Below the pieces are notes generated by a model, which was not told the DNA's origin, did no database searches, and saw nothing but the letters and a program-made list of their open reading frames with translations. DNA of 64,000 bases from assembly GCF_040581485.1 (NCBI RefSeq), contig NC_090129.1:30470764-30534763 (forward strand). The letters run 5' to 3'. Below, piece by piece: positions 9,769-19,888 of this stretch. Each line of letters begins with the position of its first letter. Positions within the stretch are counted from its first letter, which is position 1. This stretch comes from Linepithema humile. Lineage: Eukaryota > Arthropoda > Insecta > Hymenoptera > Formicidae. The translations under genes were made by a program, and so were the position numbers.

Positions 9769-9882
9769 TTATAGTATTAAAAGTTTTATAAAGCTACTGA
9801 GAATATTTACCTTTAAATGTTTGCCTAGTTCTGTAATGCATTCAAAAACGTATCCTTTTAAATCTTGGGTATAGAATACAGC
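9769..9882 (-). other. LRGUK: Alternative terminal exon of LRGUK
   Basis: An acceptor (AATTTAG, AG at 9883-9884) opens a frame reading VFYTQDLKGYVFECITELG. It joins in phase 0 to a GTATAT donor inside the previous exon. It ends at TAA 9771-9769, and AATAAA follows on the minus strand about 30 bases later (9740-9735), which supports a real 3' end. An internal GTAAAT donor (9810-9809) leaves open that it is not terminal. Confidence 0.5.
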
Positions 9883-12800
9883 CTAAATTTAAATGTGTGA
9901 TTCTTCAATATTGTTTCCTTCTTTTTTAAAATTTTAATATTGATAAATTCCTGCAATAAATGAGTTACTTAAGTGCTAAGAAGCAGAAATTAATACATTG
10001 TATAAAATTTATTATATACTAACTTTCTGATTCCATTAACAATATTTTCAAGCGTGGCAGAAATTGCCGTTTGTCTAAAGTGCTTCATTTCCGAGAAAAA
10101 AATTGATTTCCTATAAGATCGACTTGTGCATGTCTCGTGAATGAAGTTAATAAGCATGTTAAAGGCTTCTGTATAATCATCCATAAGTAACTAACATAAA
10201 AGAATGAAAAATTTATAATGAAGAATAATATAATGTAATTAAGATTTTTATGAAAATAATACATTCTCACCACGAAAGCAAAGAACCCAGGATGATTTTC
10301 ATGATAGTCCAAGTACAAGTTTCTACTTTTTATAACAAGTTCAACGTACGTATTTTTTAATTCTGCTGCTTTTTCCTCCTGCGACATTTCCTCTTCATCC
10401 TAATTTTATATAAGATTAAACAACAATAAGTTAATACTTGACATTATATCTTTTTTTTAAATTTAACAACAACTTTTCTATTGTTGCTTTTTATATTTTT
10501 TGTATATAGCAGATATTACAATTTATTGTTCTTAATTACCCTAATATATGAATAAATATATTTTATAAAAAATGTATATCTATCTAGAAGTAACAGAAGT
10601 TCAAGATATTTAAAACACGTACTGTCTCTGTCGTTTCATTAGAAGATGTTGTCTCGTTAAGATCATCATCATCATCATCATACAAATCGGTAAAAGTGCC
10701 CATTATTAACGTACTTCGACGTTGAAATATTTTTGATTTACGTATTTCTCGTTTTGTTTCTTCATCATCGATAATGATATTTGATTCCTCATCCAGTATC
10801 ACCTATTCATCAATACTGATAGTATAAGATATTCAAAATCTACTTCAAAATTGTACTTCATACTTTTAATTCTTTTATCCTATTCCATTGCTTATCTCCA
10901 GGTTGATCAAATAATTTTGTCACGTGTTCTATAGTTTGTACTTTTTTTATTTTAGTGCCTTTTATTTCTTTCCTTACTACAGCATTCGGTAACATTACTT
11001 TACTTTTCAATATTATATCGGTTGTTGCTCCATTTTGTGGTCTGACATAAATACTGTCAGTTGAGAAATGGCACAGTATCTGAAATTATACACACGCTTA
11101 ACATATATAATTTTACATCACAAAATCACCACAAAAAGTTATGTGTGTGTCAAACCTCATCTAGAATTTCCTTGATAAAATCTAATATACCACTTGCGGT
11201 TTTTTTTTCATCTTCCCGATGCTTGCCCGATTGCTTGATTTTGACAACTAACAAATTTTCCATACTGTCCTTAATCCATGTGTGGACATCAAATTTTTCT
11301 CTTATCCAATCTCGATGAAGATCTACACTCTGTGTGTACATCAATATTGTCCTCACATTTGAATATCGTTTAGAAATTTCCGTAGCTGCATGTAGATTCA
11401 TCTGGGTAAGCCCAATTTTGTTTTCGGATATCAATGGACTGATTTGATTTGTATCTATAAAAAGGAACATCATTTATAAATGTATTTACATGGCAAAATT
11501 CTTATGTAAATTAATATGAGCAATATTATACTAACGAAATCCATAACTATGACCCAACATGTCTAAAATTACTAAAAATTCACCAGATCGCGTCATTTCA
11601 TTAAACTCTTCCCTGCTTACGAGAATATAAGCGTTACGCTCGTCATCGTCTTCGTACATTTCTTTTGTAGTATGCCAACGGCAGTATTTTACCTATAAAG
11701 TTTCATTTCACTATATTAATAATAATTCTAAAATACAAAAAAAAATACTGTAGATTACTTTGTCAGAAATTGTACGAGCCACATGCAAAGCCAATGCCAC
11801 TTTCTTCATCGCCGATGGTCCTGTAAGTATTACGAGAGGAGGACTGATCTCATCGTAAGGTTCAACATGAGCATCCATCTTGTTGATATTTAAGTGTTCC
11901 AATAATGTTAATTTTGCTACTTTACGGGCAGTTATCAAATCAACTGGTGATGCGAATAACATGGCCGATTTTACCTAAAAAAATTTTGATTTTTACAGTA
12001 ATTATAATGCGTGATTAACAGCTTTCATTCAAATTGTTTAATACCTTTTCCGTCGCAAGTACTTCAACACCATCGATAAATTTAACACTCGGTATGGAAA
12101 ATATCAGTACATTCCGATAATTAGGCCATTTTGTGCAGGTGTTACCTTTAAAATCTACTTCAAATATTGAGCCCTTCAATTTCAATACTTCCAATAGATC
12201 GGTTATTTTATTAAATTTCAAATCTATGAAGCGTAAACTGTATGCGTCCTAAATATAATTTGATTACTTATAAAAACGAGAACTTGTAAATTTTGAGCAT
12301 AATCTGCTATTAATAATTACCTTGAAGAATTCCAAATTCGACAATCTATTATACCCTAAAAATATTGTTCGCAGTTTAGACAATGTATTTATTCCGCGAC
12401 CAGGTGTTGCAGATTTGAACGATGTTATGCAATTGCCTTCCAAATTCAGTTCCTTTATATTTAGATCATCCAAGTTTTTGATACATTCAATTAGATTGTA
12501 AGACAAGTCCAAATATCGCAAATGTCTGTAAAAACAAAATTTGCATATTGTAAATATGCATCAATAGAATCAATAGGCATATTACACATTTACTTTAAAT
12601 TTTCAAAGTCAGAGATGTTTCTTATAACATTGTGGGATAAATTTAACTTGACAATACTCCAACAATTTTTTAAATCGCCAATGTCCGTCATATGATTGTA
12701 AGATAAGTTTACATAAGCAAGATACCAAGGAGGTGTAAAATTTGATAAGTGTGTAATTTGATTATGCGATGCATTTAAATGTATTAAATAGGGAAGATGG

Positions 12801-13463
12801 CTTAAAGGTGATAAACAAGTAATGTTATTATAGCTGATATCAATGTACTGCAAGTATCGATGATACTGCAACATGGTGATATTTGTGAGATTCTGAAAAG
12901 AAAAAAGCAGCAGAAGAAAAATATAGCATTTATATCTATTATTAATTTATAAAAAATTTAATGTTAATTGTTATTAATTTAGTTCTCAAAATTTTTAATA
13001 ATACCTTATCTTTTAGAACACATTTACTAAGAACGTAGAGGCCATTCTCAGGTGATTTTGTTAAAAAAGACGAACCAAGACTTATCATTCTGTCAGATAA
13101 AATACCATAGCGTTCCTTATTATCAAATGATATTTCGCTGGATTTTATTTGCACTACGGGTGATTTGGAATCTTCCCATAAATCTTGGTCCAAGGCATAT
13201 CCTCCCCAATTGCTATCAATAATTTGCTGTTTTTGTTCATGACCAACCGATAGAAATTTCTCTCCATATGCTTCAGAATAATAGATCTTTGTGAACAATA
13301 GAATAATTTAGTCAATCTTTGAATTACAGTTTAATTAGAAAAATTAATGAACTATTATTAAAAATATACTTACAATTGAATTAATAAATGTTATTGAAGA
13401 ATTTTCAACAGACAAATTTTTTAACTTGTCATATGATATATCTTCTAGAATATTTTTATGCAT
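9769..13463 (-). CDS. LRGUK: LRGUK-type protein: leucine-rich repeats plus guanylate-kinase-like domain
   Basis: The exons on the minus strand are 13463-13374, 13286-13005, 12892-12594, 12525-12321, 12248-12045, 11974-11759, 11692-11536, 11454-11156, 11079-10864, 10802-10623, 10399-10271 and 10190-~10020. All joins keep frame. The start is ATG 13463-13461 (MHKNIL), because an in-frame stop lies upstream. Residues about 125-335 are leucine-rich repeats (LQYIDISYNNIT, LVYVNLSYN-like blades), followed by an LRR cap (PNYRNVLIFSIPSVKFIDG). Residues about 405-585 are guanylate-kinase-like: LTGPSAMKK in the P-loop position, CRWHTTKE, YILVSREEFNEM and GHSYGF. The exon 8 donor is weak (GAG|GTTTGA) but its join is in phase. 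The last exon either reads to TAA at 9990 (825 residues, close to vertebrate LRGUK) or splices at TTA|GTATAT to 9882-9769 (about 853 residues). Vertebrate LRGUK acts in sperm head and tail assembly, so a testis role is inferred. Confidence 0.9.
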
Positions 13464-14530
13464 TTTTGATAATAAACTATTGCTGTCAATATCTCTTATA
13501 TATTCATTATATTTTGTTGAAATATATATTTATTGTAATATCTGTAAAACATAATTAATATATGCATTTTATTTTAATATAAAATATTTTTAAAATAAAA
13601 AAATAAAAATATATTACTTTAATATTAATAAAATGTAATTTGAATAAAAAATACTATGTTTTTTGTTTCTTAATTTTAGTTTATATTATAATTACTCTGA
13701 AATTGATTCCTGATCTTAGATCACATTTCAATATCTCTCATCAAAGTATAACATTATTGTACATCTTTTAATAGAAAATATTTTTTAGTTTTATAATAAT
13801 AATAAAATTGTGAAAGTCGACTTTTCATATTCTTCGTTATTTTGCTAATAAGCATCATGAACATAAATGTTTATGATTGGCACTAGAGAGGCGGGTAGGT
13901 TGACCACTACTGCCATCTATGAAAGAAAGCGAATCAGCACATGAGAGAAAATTCTAGGATAAATGAGATATTGCCTTAAGACCGTTAGAAAGTCGTTGTC
14001 AAAAATCAAACATATCGTGCATGACTGCGCGGTACTCCCTTCGTTCATGCTGCGTCTTGCTTTTTGTTGCTGGTCTCAAATCTGACACACTCATCTGGCC
14101 GCATGCCTCGACAATTGTCAGTGTGTTAAACGTTACATTTTTATGGTGTTTTGCATACTTCCTAGTGGCGGAGTGAAAACGTTGTGTCAAATAACGGTAA
14201 ATATCATTTAATATCAATTTAAACTATATTTCTAACACAGAGATCTTACAATTGATTTACTTATTGATCGCACAAAAGAAAGTCAACAAATCTGCTCTGG
14301 AAAGCGACCGTTATAACATGTGACGTATCAACGTATATTTCTACCTTTGTTAATTGTAATATTAATTACATTGAAGAGCTGTAACGATTATCATACAATA
14401 ATCTTCATAAAATATAAATAAAACATCAAAATAAGTAAAAAAAATTTTCAGATAAACCTGCAAATCTGTATTTGAACTTCGAGGATTGTATTGTTACTCA
14501 AATATCTTCAAGAAAAAATTAAACTACAAA
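13464..14530. promoter_or_regulatory. Shared divergent promoter interval, LRGUK and shugoshin
   Basis: About 1.07 kb separates the two start codons, which point away from each other, so promoters and 5' UTRs of both genes must lie here or begin in upstream exons. Two insulator-like motifs are visible: ACTGCCATCTATG (about 13908-13920, reverse complement CATAGATGGCAGT) and CCTAGTGGCGGA (about 14162-14173). Both resemble the AGRTGGC/AGTGGCG core of insect CTCF sites. No TATA box is convincing. The minus ORF at 13999-14217 has no recognisable content. Confidence 0.45.
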
Positions 14531-17393
14531 ATGCCACCAGTGTCAATTCGAAAAGCTAAGAAGGTTACTGTGCTTACTAAAAGGACACAGCACTTGAGAA
14601 AATATTTTAAGGAACGATCGCACAAACCATGTAAGAGTTTAATCTTCTATTAATTATATGTTTCATATTTTCCTCAGCAGATTATTATGTTACTAACATT
14701 ATTTATTTCTAGTATTTGACAAATTAAAGAGCAACAATAACTATCTGGCTAAGGCACTTGCAAATGAGAAACAAAATAATCAGTCGTTATTCTCACAAAA
14801 TCTTGCTCTAATTGCAGAAGTTCAAAACTTAAAGCTAGCATGCAACAAACGAAATGTAAGCATTATTTATATCAACAAGTAAAAAGTCAGATTGCAAGAC
14901 GATAATTCTATGGAATATAAATTTATTTATATATATTATGTTTGTTTCAGAGTTTAATTTCAAATGTGGTAAATAACGCAAAAGAAATGTTGAAAATGGT
15001 AGTTACTATGTCTAGTTATGTAACAAATACTATCTCTATGTGTCAAGAACTTACCAGCTCTGACACTACTGCAAGATTGTCATCTACTTCAAATGGAAGT
15101 AAGTAATTAGATATTTTATGTCTGATTTTTGTATTACATCTTTACATTTTAGGAAAAGAATCTTTTAAGAGACTGTCAAAATCGCCAACTAAAGGTGTGG
15201 TGAAACCTATGGTGGGTGGACACACTATTACAAAGCCTACAATTAATTTGAGCCGTGTTAATATATCAAGACTAAGTAATATATCAGAAGTCTCAGAAAT
15301 TTCACCTAATAACAGTCAAGAGATAAATGCAGAGAGATCTCCTATTATTCTTCCATTACCAACTACACCACTTAGATGTGTAAGTATATGTATTCTATTT
15401 TTTCCACACATGTATACAATTATTGTATTTTACATATATATATAATTATTTTAGGAAAATAGTCGTGCATGTAGAATGCCAGAAAGAATAACTGTCTCTT
15501 CGCCCAGGATTAGTGGTACGTATTATTTTATGTTTAATTGTCTAACTAATAAATCATTCGTTTAATTATTGTAATTATTAATGTTTTTAGATACGCTTCC
15601 TAATGAACCAAGAAGAAGAAGAAGGAGTCGTCATTCGAAAAATCTATCAGAATCTTATTCCCGGTCGCGATCAAATAGGTGGTCTGAAATCAATGAAACT
15701 CCGAAAAACTGTTCAGGACATATAAATATAGGTAGTCCTACAGTCAAGCTGAAGGACGTTTCAAAATTGCTTAAGGATTCACATACTATTAACATCAGGA
15801 GGGTGAGTGCTTTATCTATACATATAAGACTGCCATGTCTAATACAATATTTAGAAATATTGTAAAATATTTAGAATACTTAGAAATATTGAATTTAAAT
15901 TATTAATACGGCATTGTTGTTTCCACAGCTAATTGACAGCAAAATTGAAGATATTGAGATTCAAGAGAGTAGTGATGAAACGCCTCATAACACGCCCAAT
16001 AAAAATGCAATATTGCCAGAGACCCAGATATCTATTAACTTAGACGATGATGAAACATACGCACACAAATCGAAGAAAGAGCCCAACGTACAAACGAATA
16101 GCAAAGGATCTAACAAAGATTTTAATAGAAGTTTGAGCATGATGGAAATCTCAAGAGTTCCGCAGAGTAGCGCTAGAAATTGGGAAGAAGACCCACTAGA
16201 AGGTCCAAGCTGGTTATTTAACAACACTGTAACCATGCCATCGCGAGATAACGAGCCGGAAGAGCTCGGTCATCTAAATATTTCCGACGTCAACAATAAT
16301 ACAGCTCAAGTAGTATATGACGACTCGAGCGATGCAGAAAGCGTGGAAGAATCATCACTGCCAAATTTAACCCAGTTTGCGAATAGTACTCAAGGTTTAG
16401 AGAGAAACGCACCATTCGTTTGTCGCAGCAAATATGAATCGTTTTCGGATTACCATGATGCAGACGATAATTTTCATGTAACAGCAGCAGCTGTATCTAC
16501 CCGTGAAAAATTTAGTACAGAAAATAATGAGGAAGATAGTATGGCAAGCTTTGTTACGATTAGGCGAGGACATTCCAAGCTAGAAGATGAAACCGAAGAC
16601 TTTACATTAATGTTGCGTCCAATGAAATCAAAGATGCAATTCGACATTAACGAGCTACGGTTGCCGGAGGAAGAATGCACAATCAATTCCACTATTGACC
16701 ATGACACCAGTGCAGTAATGAATACTCCAATCTCGTCTGTGTCGAGTGTAAATCTAAACGATTCAAGAAACGATCAAGTTACAATGAAATCGTCAACAGT
16801 TCTAATCGATAATCACGAGAAAGCATCCATCGTAACATTGGAGCAGAAAAGTCATTCAATTAAAAAGAGTAAAAAGACGAAAGCACCGAATCTGAAAGAC
16901 GAAATAAATAACGCTGAAAATTCAGTTTCGACATTTAAGAACAAGAGAAAGCAATGGAATGATTGGGAAAGTAATCGAGATCCAAGCGCAGCAAAAGTAG
17001 TTTTAGAGAAGCTCAACGAATCTCGTGTTAAACCGAAGATCGATGATGCAGAATCTCGAAACTCCCACAATAATCATATGTACGTATAATTGCAAATTAT
17101 TACGAGCTATTGTAAAATCTCTGCGAATTGTAAATTACATGCTTTCAATGTTTCGAATGCAGGAGAGATGCTACGTCTCATCTAGAAGAAAGCTCAGGAG
17201 AATCGGAGAGTAGCCATGGCCCAAGTTGTCCCAAACGAAGGAAAGCACCGATAAGTTTGAAAGAACCGAGTTTAAAAAAGTAAATAAAAATCTTGCTTAG
17301 GCCGAATAAAATATACGTAATAAAATTTAATCTAATTAAACATTTGAATAATGTACTTTTTTTTCTTCTAGGAAATTAAGGCGAAATCAATAA
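14531..17393 (+). CDS. Sgo: Shugoshin (centromeric cohesin protector)
   Basis: Nine exons: 14531-14630, 14713-14855, 14951-15098, 15153-15379, 15455-15515, 15591-15802, 15929-17079, 17163-17279 and 17372-17393. All join in frame with GT-AG sites and encode 726 residues. The start is ATG in MPPVSIRKAKKV. Residues about 42-81 form the shugoshin coiled coil (NNYLAKALANEKQNNQSLF, LALIAEVQNLKLACNKR), which in the family dimerises and recruits PP2A-B56. The C-terminus carries the SGO motif (PKRRKAPISLKEPSLKKKLR), which binds phosphorylated H2A at centromeres. The long middle is acidic, Ser/Asn-rich and low-complexity, as is usual. The protein shields cohesin from separase and phosphorylation in meiosis and mitosis. 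The final exon codes only KLRRNQ. Drosophila MEI-S332 is the counterpart. Confidence 0.95.
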
Positions 17394-17566
17394 GAATACT
17401 AATGTGGATAAAGAAATTTTTAAAAAATTACTCGAATCGTACATCGATATCGATGCTTCTACTGAATACTGTTTTCTTTTTTATATCTATAACTCAACTT
17501 TCAGTTAACTTCGGAATGTGTATAAATAGATCTAATATATGTACGAATTTTATTAGAATAATTGTC

Positions 17567-17706
17567 AAATATTAAAGATTACCGTGTTATCTGATGATAC
17601 AAAGACTAATCATCGATGTGCGATATGTTAAGCTTTGCGTCGCTAGCATAATACCGTTAATGTATAACCGTGTATCAGATAACACAGTTAATCTTTAATA
17701 TTTAAT
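17567..17706. repeat. Imperfect inverted repeat, possible small MITE
   Basis: AATATTAAAGATTACCGTGT with a following TTATCTGATGATAC (from about 17570) is inverted at about 17660-17705 as GTATCAGATAACAC with TTAATCTTTAATATT. The arms are about 40 bases and the loop about 60. No target duplication is certain because the flanks are AT-rich. Confidence 0.5.
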
Positions 17707-17814
17707 AATATTATTTAATAATATTATTATAATATGATATAATATATATTATTATAATAATAATTATAATTATTAAATAATATTATTTAATAGTAATTAT
17801 AAAAGAATACATTC

Positions 17815-18490
17815 CACTAATTCTGGGTGAAGAGACAATTATTCTTTCTGGTATTCTACATGCACGACTATTTTCCTAAAATAATTGTACATATATAAAA
17901 TACAATAGTTGTACATATATATGTAGAAAAAGTAAAATATATATACTTACGTATCTAAGTGGTGTAGTTGGTAACGGAAGGATAATGAATGATTTCTCTT
18001 CATTTAATAATATTAAATAATAGTCAGATACTTTGCTACTTGTTTGAATATTGGGCTCTCTGATTTGTGTAGTTGGTAACGGAAGAATAATGTGGTCTCT
18101 TCTCATTTAATAATATTATTAATAATATATTAAATGGAAGAGAGATCATTCATTATTCTTCCGTTGCCAACTACACAAACCGAAGAAAGAGCCCTATATA
18201 CAAATAAGTAGCAAAGTATCTGACAAAGCTTTTAATAATATTTTCTTCCGTTATTCTTCTGTTACCAACTTCACTTAATGTTAGATGCATAAGTATATAT
18301 ATATTCCACTTTTTCCACACATGTATGTACAATTATTGTATTTTATATATATATACACAATTATTTAGGAAAATGGTTGTGCATGTAGAATGCAGAAAAA
18401 ATAACTGTCTCTTGCACTCAGAATTAGTGATATGTATTATGTATGTATAGTATGTATGTTTATAATTATTCTTCCGTTACCAACTATAAT
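17815..18490. pseudogene. Rearranged array of shugoshin exon fragments
   Basis: Five pieces derive from the upstream shugoshin gene. A minus copy (17815-18000) holds the end of exon 4, its intron and exon 5. A minus copy (about 18022-18103) fuses the exon 4 end directly to an exon 7 piece. A plus copy (about 18134-18232) has the same fusion. A plus copy (about 18240-18435) again holds exon 4 end, intron and exon 5. A last short exon 4 piece lies near 18465. The marker ATTATTCTTCCGTTACCAAC appears in most of them. The second and third copies face each other and form a large hairpin around 18115. Open frames here are copied exon sequence and not genes. Confidence 0.85.
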
Positions 18491-18504
18491 TTAATATTAT
18501 TTAA

Positions 18505-18605
18505 TAATAATATTAACTGTAATAATAATACTAACTGTAATAATAATACTAACTATATTAATGATATTAACTGTAATAATAATAATAATGTTATTATTAT
18601 TAACT
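18505..18605 (+). repeat. AAT-type simple repeat
   Basis: AATAATAATA tracts alternate with AACTGT units about every 18-20 bases (AACTGTAATAATAATACT repeated). It is a degenerate minisatellite directly after the shugoshin fragments. Confidence 0.7.
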
Positions 18606-18989
18606 GTATTTTCAGCGTTATTTATTTCGTTTTTCAGATTAGTTTAATTAGATTTATTAATTAGATATAATTAATTATTTAGATCAAATTATATCTATGT
18701 AATATCTTCTTTTTATAAAATAGTGTAAAATATTGCATTTTTTGTGTTACTGATTTTGATAAACATAATTGCGCTAAAATTAGTTTTCTCTATTCTGTAA
18801 AAATTTTATTTACGATTGCAATCGTGAATATATATTTCTAATATATGTTAAAATAACCTGAATTTTATTTGTATCTTTTAAAGAAATATTGCCATTAGTA
18901 TGTTGCATTTATTATTTTTATTTCGCCAATCATATTTGTTTCCCTACAGTTTTCGAATCGTCACCAGTCATGTTTCACACACCGCAGTG

Positions 18990-19880
18990 AATCGCTGCAT
19001 TCGAATCGTTCCATATTTCCGACTTTGTTATTGTTTAAAAGTACATCTTGCGTAAAAAAATTATTGAGTGTCGCGTAAATGTGCTCGAATGTCCGTATTG
19101 CATTAAACATCGTCTACAACCACTTATATTGTAATTTATGTGTCGACTATTATTGTGTGTCCGGAGTTCATCTTCATTCCGGAATCGTCTTCAATTCAAG
19201 TTATTTTCTCTTCATCAAAGTACATGGAAAATGCAATTCAAATTTTATGTTTGTGTAATTATTATGCTATATGTTGACACTCTCAATTATATTGCTATGT
19301 TTTATTTAAGAGTTCATAAAATTGTTTTTTTCGGTTGAAATATTCATTTAGCAATATCTCAGAAATGTGTATTTTGGCAGAGTATCATTATTACTATATG
19401 TTGACAATTCTAATACTTTAGGATTTTCAATAATCTTCAATCATTTTGATACTTTGCTACGAATTGCATTTGCATCATTCCGTATATTCAACAATTATTA
19501 CTGTTTAAAAGTTAGTTCTACAATAAATTATTATATTTTATCTTTTTTTATATATTTTCTTATTTATTTTTTACATAATCTCTTTATCAAATCGTGTTTT
19601 ATACAATTAGCAATAAATTTGAGCCAATGCAATTATTATGTTATCAATAGGTATTGCAGTTATCCTTTTTATCATTATGTAATAATATAAATAGTCTATT
19701 TATCGATTGCGCAAATTTTAAACATTTATACCCACTAGATGGCTTTAGTAGCGTGTAAAAAAAAAGATGTACGATACGCGGAGTGTTTTATTTAAGAGTT
19801 CATAAAATTGTTTTTCTTTTTCAGTTAAAATTTTCATTTCACCAATATCTTAAAAGTGTGTACTTTGCTAGAATGTCGTA
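18990..19880 (+). repeat. Degenerate direct duplication, period about 480 bases
   Basis: TTTATTTAAGAGTTCATAAA with its following block (about 19300-19384) recurs at about 19789-19875. TATTGTTTAAAAGT near 19030 recurs as TACTGTTTAAAAGT near 19500. Similarity is patchy, and I do not recognise the unit. CCACTAGATGGC at 19732-19743 exactly matches the CTCF core consensus. Confidence 0.5.
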
Positions 19881-19888
19881 ACTTTGAG

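Noticed and set aside
13999..14217. Minus-strand 72-residue frame between LRGUK and shugoshin
   Set aside because: No domain, no splice link to LRGUK, and it lies in the expected promoter interval.
17876..18106. 76-residue frame after shugoshin
   Set aside because: It is copied shugoshin exon 4/7 sequence (LPLPTTQIREPNIQTSSK), not a gene.
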